Of a stretch of 64,000 nt of DNA, positions 21,656 to 33,149 are shown piece after piece. Within the stretch, counting starts at the first letter, position 1. Each line of letters begins with the position of its first letter. A model generated the notes under the pieces. The model ran no database searches. It was not told the origin of the DNA and saw only the letters and a program-made list of their open reading frames with translations. The position numbers and the translations under genes were made by a program. The DNA is from Antilocapra americana (Eukaryota; Chordata; Mammalia; Artiodactyla; Antilocapridae): positions 10,362,185 through 10,426,184 of the forward strand of contig ML660774.1 in NCBI GenBank assembly GCA_007570785.1, given 5' to 3'.

Positions 21656-22034
21656 TGGTAGTATCATGAAAAAAGAAACTCTGGAAAGACATGTAATTGT
21701 CCTACATCTTTGAGTGCATTCCTCAGCCTGAGAACTGCTGAGGTGGCTGAGAGTGGAACCCCTTCTTGCTTTGGGTGTCTCTGCATAAATAATTGCATAA
21801 TTATTAAACAATAGAGCTGAATGAAAGACCTCAGGAAAATAATCAGGAGAAAAGTCAAAGAAAAAGTCTGATATGAGATATCTGAGGTTGTACATGGTTT
21901 TGCAGTTCAAGTTCAGGCAAGTTACTGGATCATTAAAGAAAACAAACAAAACAACCTTCTGAAGAACAAAACAGAATCCAGAGTTGCTACCTGGTACTGT
22001 CTACATGCTTAATATTCGAACAAAAAAATATAAT
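21656..22034. other. Unassigned sequence
   Basis: The antisense frame at 21581-21949 (122 codons) overlaps the SINE and runs into this AT-rich stretch. No domain is visible. Confidence 0.35.
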
Positions 22035-22620
22035 ATCCAAAAAACCAGCCCTCCCACCCCGTGCCAAAAGTCAATAGAAACTCTGAGTAGGCACAGATTT
22101 GGGATTTAGTAAACAACATGTATAATATACAGGCTCAAATAATCAAAGGAAGATATATTTAAATAATAAAATTGCTAAATGTGAGTACACAGGTAATATC
22201 AGTGAGAAAGTGGAAACTATGAAAATGATAGGAAAATTCTAGAGACAACGAAGTACCATATCTGAAATGAAAAAAAAAAAAACCACTAGAGGACACACAG
22301 AAGATTTGAGACAGAGAAGAATCATTAACCACGAAGTTAGATGAGTAGAAGTTATTCACTATGAAAAATACATCTTTTTAAAAAAGAAAAATAAGATCAT
22401 AAGTAATATATGGAATAATTTTCAACATTCCAATAGAGCAGTAACTGAAATTCCCAAAAGATAAAAGAGAGACATCTGGCAGAGAGAAAAATTTAAAACA
22501 TGATCAAACACTTCCCAAATATTATGAAAATTTTAAATTTGTAGCCTCACAAAACTAAGGAAACCCCAAGAAAGATAAGTAAAGAAAATCACTGCTAGAC
22601 ATATAGACAAATTATATATG
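22035..22620 (+). mobile_element. Ancient L1 ORF1 region relic (or HAL1)
   Basis: The order AGTAGGCACAGATTTGGGAT, AGTACCATATCTGAAATGAAA, ACACTTCCCAAATATTATG, AACCCCAAGAAAGATAAG, ACTGCTAGACATATAGACAAA matches the L1 ORF1 coiled-coil and RNA-binding region. The frame is destroyed. A half-L1 (HAL1) cannot be excluded, since ORF2 does not follow. Confidence 0.6.
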
Positions 22621-22739
22621 TTATGTATAAACTTATACAACATAAGCCACAAGTTGTATAGGGGTCTGTGTAGCAAAAGTGTGCTTATTTACATAAGAAT
22701 ATGGGATGGCCAAGTACCCAAACTGTGGTCTTGAATTAA

Positions 22740-23010
22740 CAGAACCCAGGAAGTGCATCAAGAACAGAAAGAATAGGGCTGAGAACATACCTCTTAGAAA
22801 GCTCCACATTTAAGGAATAGGTATAGAGATAGGATTTTTCCAGAAACTAAACAGTCTGAGAGATGATATGATCTAACAATCAGTCATAGGAGAAGGTTAA
22901 GAGATGCAAAAAAAATTTATCGTGAGTCAGAAAGGTTGAAGTTCTGTGAGGTCAAAGTGATGGTACCAATGTGTATGTTGTAAGTTAGCATGAGGATGGA
23001 GGGATACAGA
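22740..23010 (-). mobile_element. L2 reverse-transcriptase region fragment, antisense
   Basis: Reverse complement of L2 ORF2 around the RT motif-B region. AGGGCTGAGAACATACCTCTTAG and CTCCACATTTAAGGAATAGG correspond to the coding strand for GVPQGS-like residues, and the upstream part follows at about 22900-23010. Highly diverged. Confidence 0.55.
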
Positions 23011-23657
23011 ATGGGAAAACGTACATGACCCAAGTGATACAGAAACATAACCAATGAATAGCCACACAAAGAGGGCGGGTGTCAAATCTTCAGACACTTA
23101 AAGGCAGAGGAGAAATGGGGGATGTCCGTATGCTAGTTGTTAAACTTTCAGTGTGCTTCAAGCAGGAAGCCTTTAGTCCTGTGTGTTGCAGCCCTTAAAA
23201 TAATAAGAAATTTTCTTACTACAAAATTTTTATTTTAGCAGGACTACCTACTTTGATATATCTATCAGAGGAAAAGGTGAAGTGTGCCCCGCTGAATATC
23301 TTCACACAAACTTAGCTTTGAAGTTTCACTTTCTGAAATATATTGGTAAAATCTAGTTCCCTAAGAAATGTTTAACACCACCTTACTAATCAGGGCCCCA
23401 ACATGACTGCAGTTATGTGGAATGAAGAGTAGATCGTCATCCTCGAAAGCTTTGCTCTTTGGTTGAACCTGTAATGGTTTGCTTGGCCTGTTAATTGCTT
23501 GAGAGAGTAAGGGGGAGTGGGGCTCCTGACTTATAATAAAAAGGTTTTGCCCTGGGATTTCTGCAGCCATCTACCCAACCAAGAAATTATATTTTCTAGT
23601 TTAGCATTTGCCTTTTTCATTTGTACATAGCACAATAATAAATAATCTGTCTCTCAA
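23011..23657. other. Unassigned sequence
   Basis: No gene or repeat recognised. The antisense 69-codon frame 23361-23570 has no signature. Confidence 0.35.
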
Positions 23658-23710
23658 CATAGCCATGGAATTCCAAAGTCATTCCATAGCCATGGAATTC
23701 CAAAGTCATT
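23658..23710 (+). repeat. Perfect 26-bp tandem duplication
   Basis: The 26 bases starting CATAGCCATGGAATTCC at 23658-23683 recur identically at 23685-23710, separated by one C. Identity is complete, so the duplication is recent compared with the surrounding decay. Confidence 0.97.
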
Positions 23711-24183
23711 AAATATCACATTCTACCTTTGGAACTCTTAAGTGTAGAGCTGCTGGTTGGCACAGCCCTAATACTCAGAGATAATAGAAAGTTAGAAGTT
23801 TAAAATTCCTTTGCTGAGCTGTAAAGCAAAGAATATACAGCAATGCAAGACCAGCATAAGTCAAACGGGGTAGAATTCGCAAGCAGTAAAAAATTTCCAG
23901 CCCATTAAAATGACTAATAATATTGCTCTGTATTTATATAGTGTCCTCCTACAAAGAAGCTTAAAATGTTTTACTAACATTTTCTCATTAACTCTACCTT
24001 CATCTCCAGGAAATATGTGGTGAGAGTTGTTACTGCTATTTTTTCTTGCTTTACCTGTGGTTAATGGGATGCCTGGCATAGTATGGCCATAAATTGGTCA
24101 TTCTGTGGATTGGTGATTACAGGAGTTCCTTTTGTTTCCCCTTCTTTGCTCTATGGGTGATGGTATGCGTATGCGTGCATGTT
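23711..24183. other. Unassigned sequence
   Basis: Nothing recognised up to the next SINE. A GT-rich ATGCGTATGCGTGCATG stretch lies at 24164-24180. Confidence 0.35.
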
Positions 24184-24393
24184 TTCGCTGCTCAGTCATG
24201 TCTGACTCTTTGTGACCCCATGGACTGTAGTCCACCAGTTTCTTCTGTCCTTGGAATTTCCCAGGCAAGAATACTGATGTGGGTTGCCATTTCTCACACT
24301 GGGGATCTTCCCAACCCAGGGATCAAACCCATGTCTCTTGTATCTCCTGTATCGGCAGGCAGATTCTTTACCACTGTACCACCTGGAAAGCCC
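24184..24393 (-). mobile_element. Bov-tA SINE
   Basis: Complete antisense SINE from the tail side (GCTGCTCAGTCATGTCTGAC) to the tRNA-derived head (TTTACCACTGTACCACCTGG). The box-B-like block reads antisense as GGGATCAAACCC near 24320. No clear TSD. Confidence 0.92.
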
Positions 24394-25134
24394 AATAATG
24401 TCTCTTTAATCCAGGTTTTTAGTTCTCTTGTCATAGATGAGTGTATCTTGAGTATAACTGGGCGGTTACACACTAGATAATGTATCAAAATTATTCATGA
24501 TAATATTGATAAACTTCTAAGTTCTCACCCACTGACTAAATACTTTCACAATAACTACCTTTTTTTTTGATAGGTAGTGGAGAAAATTGTTGCAAAAAAT
24601 AAAGTCATTAATCAGTACAGTTAATCTGTACATTTATGCTTGTGAAGAAATCACAATTCAGAAGAGAAGATATGAAAACCACTAAACGTTTCTGAATAAA
24701 ATTTTACTTAACATATATAGAAACACCTCTTAACAGACTTGTGTAAGAGTAGTGGTATTTCAAATGCAAGTCTTCACATTCTTATAAGAGGTAAGATGGC
24801 AGGTAATAAACAGGAAATTTCATCGATGACCAAAATAACTTCATTAAAAATGGATATTTTAAAGTTAGCATATTCGTTTGGTTATTTTGATGACTCACTA
24901 TTCAATTGCCTGAAGCTCCCTTTGTTACTGGATTGTTTAGTTGTGACAATATTTTATCTCTGTGCTTTTGCCACACTGTTTCTTCACTCTGAAATAACAG
25001 TTATGTCACCTTTTTGAGCTCCTTTCTGAGCCCACAAAAAATATAGGTTCCTCCTTCCACTGGATCTCACTGCACTGTGCAAAAGCATATCTACTGTAGC
25101 ACTCATTCCGATTTCTTAAATACGTGTTTATGTA
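24394..25134. other. Unassigned sequence
   Basis: No gene or repeat recognised. The 92-codon frame 24739-25017 has no domain signature. Confidence 0.35.
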
Positions 25135-25250
25135 CAGTCCTCTTTTATTCTGTGATCTGCTTGAAGGAAAGGGAGCTTTACTTATTAACCACAGTCCTAG
25201 TGTCTGGCATACGATATGCACTCTAAATGTGAAGAATGAATGATGTAATT
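25135..25250 (+). mobile_element. L2 3' end
   Basis: GATCTGCTTGAAGGAAAGGGAGC, then CTAGTGTCTGGCATACGATATGCACTC and the AATGAATGATG-like tail, match the sense L2 terminus. Confidence 0.62.
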
Positions 25251-25954
25251 AGCTCTTGCTAATTCCACTCTATCTTACTGCTTTACTCCATTTACTTAAT
25301 GAGTGAGTCTGCAGTTAAATACATGATAAATGAATGAATTAATGAGTGAAAGCATTCAACTGATCAATAAATGTATTGTAATAGGCTTAACAGAAAAGGC
25401 TTCAGCAAACTGCTTGACTTTTAGTATCTATGTGTCATTAAGCTGTGTCACTCAGCTGTAAACCTAGGCCTCTTGGTCCCAAAATTAAGCGGCAATGAAG
25501 TTACTGCTATTGGTTTCAACATTAATGGAGATTATTCATAAATATGTCCATTTATGTTTTCTTATCTTCAAAAAGATGTTGTTTTCTGTCTAGATTATCT
25601 ACCATTAGTCAAATTACTAGCACAATAATTTAAAAATATTCTCTTTCTCCCTCTCTGTCACCAGACACAGGTAGTTTCACCAGAATTCTAAGTATTTAAA
25701 CTTATTCTGTTTTCTAACACCAATGGAACATGGTCAGTTAACCTCCTATTCTGCCCACGGTAACAAATCTTCAGTCACATTCTCTTCCATGAGTCTCCAC
25801 CACTTTTTAATCATCCTTTGGGTTTCTTTGTCACCAGGCTCATCAAGTTTGTATACATTACAGATATACAGCTTTTTGTACCAATCCTACTTCAATAAAA
25901 TGGTTTTAAAATATATAAACTTAAAAATTAAGGATCTAATCGAATGTCAGGGGA
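25251..25954. other. Unassigned sequence
   Basis: Tetranucleotide-like GAAT repeats lie at 25328-25350. A polyadenylation-like CAATAAAATGG occurs near 25894, but no coding sequence accompanies it. Confidence 0.35.
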
Positions 25955-26285
25955 CAGAATAAAGGAATAGTGCACAACGGGAGATGTGATGTTAGAGTGG
26001 AGAGGAAAAGCCTAGCGGATGGGTGATTGTGAGCAGGCTTCAGTGAAGCACAGAAGCAAGTGTGTGTAAATCTGAAGGAGGAACATTTCAGGCAGAGTGA
26101 AAGGCACTGATGTGAAGACACACTGGCTCAGTTACTGCAAAAGGTCAGTTGTGAATAGGTCACAATAATTTAAGGGGAGAATGCTAAGAGAAGCTGGCAG
26201 AGTTAGATAGTCAGGGATAATGTGACATAAGCTGTGCAAGCCACTGTTTGAACTTTGATTTTATCCACTGAGATATTAATCCATA
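25955..26285 (-). mobile_element. L2 fragment (antisense)
   Basis: GGAGGAACATTTCAGGCAGAG, then AGCTGTGCAAGCCACTGTTTG and TTTGATTTTATCCACTGAGA, are in antisense L2 order (3' region to more 5'). Divergence is high. Confidence 0.58.
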
Positions 26286-26496
26286 TTTATCATGTGCATC
26301 TTACTTCCTTCTTTCTAAATTGTTTCCATGATTTATCTTAGGTCAATACACATAGATCCAGTGCATTCACTTTAAATACCGTATACTGTACCATTTTACA
26401 GATGCACTACAATTTTCTATGCCAGTTTCTTACTTATAGACACTTAGGAATCTTACAATTTTCACATTGTCGGGTTGTTATTATTCATTCAGAAAA

Positions 26497-27180
26497 TTTC
26501 TGCCTTAGAGCCTGGATGGGAGGGGAGTCTGGGGGAGACTGCATACATGTGTATTTATGGTTGGATCCCTTTACTGTTCACCTAAAACTATCACAACGTT
26601 ATTAATTGGCTATCAGTTCAGCTGCTCAGTTGCGTACGACTCTTTGCGACGCCATGAACCGCAGCACACCAGGCCTCCCTGTCCATCACCAGCTCCCGGA
26701 GTCCACCCAAACCCATGGCCATCGAGTCGGTGAAGCCATCCAGCCATCTCACCCTCTGTGGTCCCCTTCTCCTCCTGCCCCCAACCATTCCCAGCATCAG
26801 GGTCTTTTCCAATGAGTCAACTCTTCACATGAAGTGGCCAAAGTATTGGAGTTTCAGCTTCAATATCAGACCTTCCAATGAACACTCAGGACTGATCTCC
26901 TTTAGGATGGACTGGTTGGATCTCCTTGCAGTCCAAGGGACTCTCAAGAGTCTTATCCAACACCACAGTTCAAAAGCATCAATTCTTTGGCGCTCAGCTT
27001 TCTTTATAGTCCACCTCTCACATCCATACATGACTACTGGAAAAACCATAGCCTTGACTAGATGGACCTTTGTTGGTAAAGTAATGTCTCTGCTTTTTAA
27101 TATGATGTCTAGGTTGGTCATGGCTATACTCCAATATAAAATATAGGGTTTAAAAAAGAAGAAAGTAACTTTCTGCCTTA
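26497..27180 (+). mobile_element. L1 3' UTR with BovB inside, bounded by 11-bp TSD
   Basis: L1 3' UTR (26508-26613) resumes after the BovB at 27121-27160 (GGCTATACTCCAATATAAAAT, then an A-rich end). Flanking TSD TTTCTGCCTTA lies at 26497-26507 and 27170-27180. The 3' UTR is of the same type as that at 7970-8105. Confidence 0.88.
26614..27120 (-). mobile_element. BovB 3' end nested in L1
   Basis: Antisense, 5'-truncated BovB, starting from its tail (CAGTTCAGCTGCTCAG). It carries the C-terminal coding region of ORF2: a 98-codon antisense frame at 26825-27121 that includes FPVVMYGCERWTIKKAE. TGGCTAT is repeated at 26607-26613 and 27121-27127 as a 7-bp TSD made of L1 sequence. Confidence 0.93.
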
Positions 27181-27480
27181 AATTAAGAGGAGTTTTGGTT
27201 TATTATGACTGACATTGTGAAACAGTTTCTATGACTTAGTTTTGTGGTTTCTAGTTAACAGTATTTTTGCTTTGTTTTTATGTCTCCTTTTCCTGCCCAT
27301 TGTTAGATAGATTGCATTTCCTTGATTCCCATGTTGTTCTCCCTGTTTTGAAATTAAAGCAATGTACTTTTAGGTTTATCATTTAACTGCTTAACACCCA
27401 TGCTTAAATGTAGTATTTAATGCCCATCTTTTTAAAATTTTTACTAGCATTGTCATCTGATTTCTTAATTCCAGCCAATA
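27181..27480. other. Unassigned T-rich sequence
   Basis: Possibly more antisense L1 but too diverged to assign. Confidence 0.3.
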
Positions 27481-28440
27481 CCTATCCAGATGTCACAGCT
27501 TTTGAGTCAAAAATGTTTACAATTTTTACAACTGTTAAAATTAATTTCATATACAATTAATTTGCATTTTCTTCATCTGGGTTCTTTTTCTGTTTTATTG
27601 CTGAAGTATGTATTTTGTAAGAATTTTCAGAGGGCCCCCATGAGCAGCAACTCTTTTAAGTCTGAAATTGTCTTTGTTTTCCTCAGTCATTGCACTGTCA
27701 CCTGACTTTTACCGATGCTACCATCTGATCTTTACATCATCTGCTGTGCCACTTTGCCTCTGATGCTCAGCCTCTGTACCACTGTGTGTGTGTGTGCGAG
27801 CATTGTTATTATTTGTGCTGCTTGGAACTTAGCATAAATCTTCAACCTGATCACTCCTGTCTTTCTTCAATTCTGGAAAAACTTTAACAAACTATATTAA
27901 AATATTGCATATCTTCATCATTTTCTCAATTCCCTGCTTCTGCAACTTTTAATAGACAAAGGCTGGAACTTTGCCTGCATTCCTCCATTCTTCAAATTCA
28001 TTTTCATGTATTGTTTCTTTCCATCACTGATCTATATTCAGTGATTGTGTAGCCATATCCCAATTAATTAAGTCTGCTAATGCTTTATTCATCATTAGAT
28101 AATCTAATGTTTAAAATGTTTGGTGATTTGATTTTTTCACTTAATCTATTTTTAATAGTCTCATTTTTATTTAATGATTTGTTTCCTTTCTCTGAGATCA
28201 TTTCAAATATACTTGATGTGCACTCTCAGAAACTTCATTCTTAGAGTACAAACCTTCTGTTTTTACATCAGCTAGGTCTCAGTCCTAGTAGTTTGCATCC
28301 CTGTAACTTTTTCTGGTGACCTAATGGTGAGTTCTCCCTTTCTATCAAAAGTGTTCCTGTTGGTAACACTTGTTCCTGTTACGGTTATAAGCTTTTCAAA
28401 GAATCCAGACTAATTGTGTGTTTCTCATGAGAACTGCCTT
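27481..28440 (-). mobile_element. Probable ancient L1 3' region, antisense
   Basis: The T-rich stretch has TTATTGCTGAAGTATGTATTTTG, AGAATTTTCAGAGGGCCCC and TCTTTTAAGTCTGAAATTGTC in the order expected for the reverse complement of an old L1 3' end. Downstream parts (GTTTGCATCCCTGTAAC, GGTGAGTTCTCCC) also fit. Boundaries are uncertain. Confidence 0.45.
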
Positions 28441-29333
28441 GCCATCTACGTCATGTGAAATCAGAGATCATATCATCACTTGGCACCCGCTTGTTATTCC
28501 AGTTTGTGTTGTTAACATCGCTTCTCTGGGCTAAGGGCACTTTTTCCAGTCTCCATTCCACAGAAGAAGCAGTGCGTCTGGATTTTTGGCTTTCTGTATG
28601 GGGCCCAGTTTTGTTTTCTACTCAAATAGACTTGGAAACTCACCTCCTGTCCCCTACACATTATGCCTATAACTGATTGTAACATTCACCTCAACTGTTA
28701 ACACTGGGCCTTCAGATTCCTCCCAGCAACAGTTATCTGAGTATTTTCCTTTCTTGCTTGTAATGCTTGCTTTGTTTGTATTTTGCAGTAAAATGAAGTG
28801 ACAATGTTTCTCCAAAGCATAATTTCAGTCTTACTATGTGTGAAAAAATATTATAATTTTGAACTCTTGAGCTATATCAACAAGAAAAGTTGCTATCAAG
28901 TAGCAAAATCTTTTCACAGTTTTGGACAGCACCAAAAGAACTATTTGCAAAAATTATATATATATATAACTAGTTATAAATATATATAAAACTAGTAATC
29001 ATTTTGTGTAGTGAACAAATTGCAACATCTTGCTGGCAAAAGAAAATAATCAAGTATTGATTTTTAAATTCTGCAAAGCTAAAAGGTTACTTTCAACAGA
29101 TTTTCCCATAGCATGAAAATAAAAAATCTTTTTCTTTCATTATTTATAACTACTCTTTATAAACTTGAAACTTGTGTTTAGGGTCCTTTATGACTCATGG
29201 GAATGAACATGAATTTCCTAACACTTAAAGATTTGAAAAACACATGGGTATTTTTTGGAATCCTTGGAGAAAAAAAAATAGATCTACAAATACAAAAACG
29301 GAAAAATTTTATAATTACTACTTTCTTAGAAAA
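28441..29333. other. Unassigned sequence
   Basis: No gene or repeat recognised. It contains (AT)n-rich sequence at 28955-28990, where TATATATATATA is followed by ACTAGTTATAAATATATATA. Confidence 0.35.
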
Positions 29334-29343
29334 CTACTAGATG

Positions 29344-29549
29344 GTGACTTCCCTAGTGGTCTAGGGGTTACGACTTCACCTTCAATGCAGGGGATGCAGG
29401 TTTGATCCCTTATCAGGGACCAAAGATCCCACATGCCACGCAGCCAAAAAATCAAACAAAACAGAAGCAAAATTGTAACAAATCCAATAAATATTTTTTT
29501 TTAAAATGGTCCACGTGAAGAAGAAAAAAAAAAAAAACAACCTTAAAAA
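29344..29549 (+). mobile_element. CHR-type tRNA-Glu SINE with 10-bp TSD
   Basis: Head GACTTCCCTAGTGGTCTAGGGGTTACGAC with box-B-like GGTTTGATCC, and the CHR-specific CAAAGATCCCACATGCCACGCAGCC. A long A-rich tail follows. CTACTAGATG flanks it at 29334-29343 and 29550-29559. CHR SINEs are older than Bov-tA and shared by several cetartiodactyl lineages. Confidence 0.92.
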
Positions 29550-29812
29550 TCTACTAGATGAAATTATCCTACATGTGTGCTCAATCTGTGCTCCTACCTC
29601 ACAGGCACCACGAGAAAAAGAATAGTCTCTCTCAAAATAAAATTCAGAAGAGCTTTCATCACTCTACTATTTCTATAAAGGTTTTCCTGTTTTCTAAAGT
29701 AGTTAGAAGCAAAAGTCTATAAAAGTGCAAATTTCCCTATTAAAAAATAAAGAAATAAATAACGAGTAGATGCCAATGTTACAGAGCAGTAGTGTAATAC
29801 AAGTGTCTGTGT

Positions 29813-30022
29813 GTGCACACACTTAGTTGTTCAGTTGAATTTGACTTTTTGTGACCCCATGAACTGTAGCTCACCAGTCTATTCTGTTCATGGGATTCTC
29901 CAGGCAAGAATACTGGAGTGGGATGTCAATTCCTCCTCCAGGGGATCTTCGCAATCCAAGCATCTAACTTGGTCTCCCATATTGCATACCAATTCTTAAC
30001 CGTCTGAACCACCAGGAGAGCC
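29813..30022 (-). mobile_element. Bov-tA SINE
   Basis: Antisense SINE from the tail (CACACTTAGTTGTTCAGTTG) to the head (CCGTCTGAACCACCAGGAGAGCC). TSD not resolved. Confidence 0.9.
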
Positions 30023-31187
30023 AAAATTGGATGGGGATAATTTGTAAATAGAAGTCCTTTTTTTACTAAAGACAAGCAAATCTGAGAGACTAACAAGTTT
30101 CAAATACTCCTATAACACTTCAAATAAATTTCATGTTCATTAGCTGAATCTTGTAGTTAATTACTGGATCAGAATATCAGCAGAGGTTTAAAATGTGCAT
30201 ATGTATATTGAGAGAGAGATGTGGGGGCAGGTCAATTTTGAATGTACACACAAATACATAGAGATACTTGAAAAAAATCTGTTTAACTATTAAGTTTGGG
30301 GATTAACAAAAGATTTTACCAGGAAGCAAAAGTTCATATTTTGTATGTTCATTCTGTGTTTATACTATTTTTTAACGATTTTTTTGCTTTCTGTGTTGTG
30401 TATGCCAGACAATGTATTAGGAAGGTAGCTTTTTCTGAATTTCTTTTGAGTCTATAACACAGTTTTAATTTTCACAGTTTAGTATCTGTACTTGTCAGTA
30501 ATGCAGAGAGCAAGATGTTGATCTATGGCACTGCAAAGCAGAAAAAGCCAAGCACGATTACTCGAATAGCGATTAAGATGGATCTTCTTTTGTATGTGTG
30601 TGTCAGTTGAAATGGAGAGGCACTGTGAAAAATTCAAGATGAAAGCATTGTCACTTTGGATAAATAGGGGCTCCAAAGCCTGCTCAGTAACATAAGAGTT
30701 CCCCCAGGGTTGAGAGCCTCAATAACCTAGAGCGGATCTTTTGAATTAATGCCATCAACTATTTGCTCACTGCATAACTGCAGTTAGAGAACTGTTCCTG
30801 TAATTGACCAAAGTTATCAGGTTTAATACCTACTTTTACTTACCTTGACATACAAAGCAGCTGCCAGGATTCTGCACTGTCATTAAATGGCAAGAGGAAA
30901 TGGCAGTGTTCAAATGAGGCCACCAACTGAACATAAGCCTCAGTTTGGGAATTAAAATATATTTCAGTGGTTTTCACTCTGCTTGGTTTGTCTACAAATT
31001 TTATTTTCTATTCATTTGACTGGAGATTAAAATGATAAACTTGAAACTTTTCAAATAAACTCATAATAATATTATTTTTTGGAATTGCTTCTTTTCCTTG
31101 AGTTTAATTTTAATTTCAAGAAAGGTATCTTCAGTGTTCACCCAAACTGCTTATAGGGTGTCTAATTTTCTGTTGAAGAAAAGGGAA
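30023..31187. other. Unassigned 1.2-kb block
   Basis: No repeat or exon recognised. The stretch 30480-30960 has balanced composition without repeat signatures and is a reasonable place to test for non-coding conservation. This is inference only. Confidence 0.4.
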
Positions 31188-31393
31188 AGTGTTACTCGCT
31201 CAGTCGTTTCCAACTCTTTGCAAACCCATGGACTGCAGCCTACCAAGCTCCTCTGTCCATGGAATTCTCCAGGTAAGAATACTGGAGTGGGCTGTCATTC
31301 CCTTCTCTGGGGGATTTTCCCTTCCCAGGGATCAAACCCGGGTCTCCCTCATTGCAGGCAGATTCTTTACTGTCTTACCTAATTGGAAGCCCA
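31188..31393 (-). mobile_element. Bov-tA SINE
   Basis: Antisense SINE from GTTACTCGCTCAGTCG to CTTACCTAATTGGAAGCCC. The antisense box B reads GGGATCAAACCCGGG near 31338. Two overlapping frames (81 and 94 codons) are SINE artefacts. Confidence 0.93.
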
Positions 31394-32887
31394 CAGTTAG
31401 GAAAAAAGTCATTGAATTAATATTTTTGTGCTGACACCAACAGTTACAAAGGTGGTAATGATATCTCTGTCAACCTGACAAACATTGAAATGATCTCTTG
31501 GTAATTTGAACAAAATTTTGGAGAAATGTCTCAGGTATGATGTGTAAAAGACCACAGATACATGTGAGCTAATGGCAAAATATATCCCATATTGTAAATA
31601 TTCACATCAAACTTTTAGACACACGAAGACTGTAGATAACTACAGCAAAACCTAAGATTCTCAGGAAGGCATGAAATTACTTCCACTTTTCCTTTTCTAT
31701 AATTTTTAATAGAGCTTTCCATGGTTATTTATATCTTAAGAAATATAAAAGTATAATAAACTCTAATGTACTAATGAATTTATTCATTTGCAAAACTATG
31801 TTTTTATTGATATAAGAGAATTATTGTGGTGATAGAGGTTTTAGTACCTATACAGTATTGACCTTACTGGTCTCCAGTCAGCCAGTTTGGGTCACTTGTT
31901 TAAACTTTTACCTTATATGCAAAGTCTAAGAAGATCAAGGTTGGGGGGGGGGTCTTGGGACTGTTTTCGACAATGTTTACATTGTCCACCCATATTTTTT
32001 TCTAGCAATAGCAACCCAGAAACCCTTTCCTTTACTTAGTAAGGCTTGCTATAGATAGTTATTTAATATTGGTCACTTATAAAACATATCGAAGTGCTAT
32101 TTATTGATAAGAGAGAGATTTCAGCCAATTCTGAAATTACTGTCAGATAGGAATTGTTTTAAATCTACAATTTACCTCCACAAAGCCCCAAATTATGTTA
32201 AATTTAAGTCACCTACTCAGATCCTTTTGTTTTGCAGTATAAAAGCAATCTTGTTGTATCCAAGAAGACATTTTTATGAAAAAAAGTTAATACTGTACAT
32301 TTTAAAATTCTAATGCTGGTCTTTAATCATAGAAGCTGTATGAGTTCTAAAATATAAAAAATCTAAAATAAATCTTCCAAAATAATGACTGATAAACCGT
32401 ATAAAAAGAAAAATATTACCCGTAATTATATTCTAGCAAATGTATTATTTGCAAATTTGTGAAAGGGGAAAAGTCATTGTGCATAAACCCTAGAATGTAA
32501 TCATATTTATTGTTAGAAAACAAGAATAGGATTTCCCCTAAGTGAACAAAAGAAAGTAAGGCATGAAGAATTTTTGACTCTCACTAGTGAAAGATTAGTG
32601 CTTTTTTGTACTAGAGATCTTGAATTTATCTTATCTTCATGAAGCAAAGGAATCTGTCCTTGATTCAACTTATTCTTTTTCTCCTTTCAAAGCAAGGTTA
32701 TTAAATAGCATGTAAATAAACATGTCAAACAAAACCTATTTATTGTCACAGGAAAGGCATTTGGTAGACAGCTTGTCAGAGATTGAAATATTAACATCTT
32801 TTTCAGACTTTTTTTCTTCCCAACAGGTTGATACATTTAAGACAAATATATAACATAGCCTGGTGTTATTAAAGTATAACTATGGCC
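31394..32887. other. Unassigned 1.5-kb block
   Basis: No gene or repeat recognised. A run of ten G (31943-31952) is the only unusual local feature. Confidence 0.4.
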
Positions 32888-32898
32888 GCTACATCTTA

Positions 32899-33138
32899 CT
32901 CCAGTACTCTTGCCTGGAAAATCCCATGGATGGAGGAGCCGTCCATGGGGTCGCTAAGAGTCAGACACGACTGGGTGACTTCACTTTCACTCTTCACTTT
33001 CATGCATTGGAGAAGGAAATGGCAACCCACTCCAGTGTTCTTGCCTGGAGAATCCCAGGGACGGCGGAGCCTGGTGAGCTGCCGTCTGTGGGGTCGCACA
33101 GAGTCGGACACGACTGAAGCAACGCAGCAGCAGCAGCA
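32899..33138 (+). mobile_element. Bov-A2 dimeric SINE with AGC tail and 11-bp TSD
   Basis: First monomer (with a deletion near 32938) joined through TTTCATGCATTGGAGAAGG to a second well-preserved monomer, then (GCA)n to 33140. GCTACATCTTA is present at 32888-32898 and 33139-33149. The high preservation suggests a young insertion. Confidence 0.96.
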
Positions 33139-33149
33139 GCTACATCTTA

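Noticed and set aside
25723..25962. Frame followed by polyadenylation-like AATAAA, considered as a processed pseudogene
   Set aside because: No recognisable protein, no poly(A) tail and no flanking duplication.
31943..31952. Run of ten G, considered as a G-quadruplex
   Set aside because: A single G-run without the further runs needed; a homopolymer only.
33119..33140. (GCA)n tract, considered as an independent microsatellite
   Set aside because: It is the normal 3' tail of the Bov-A2 SINE.
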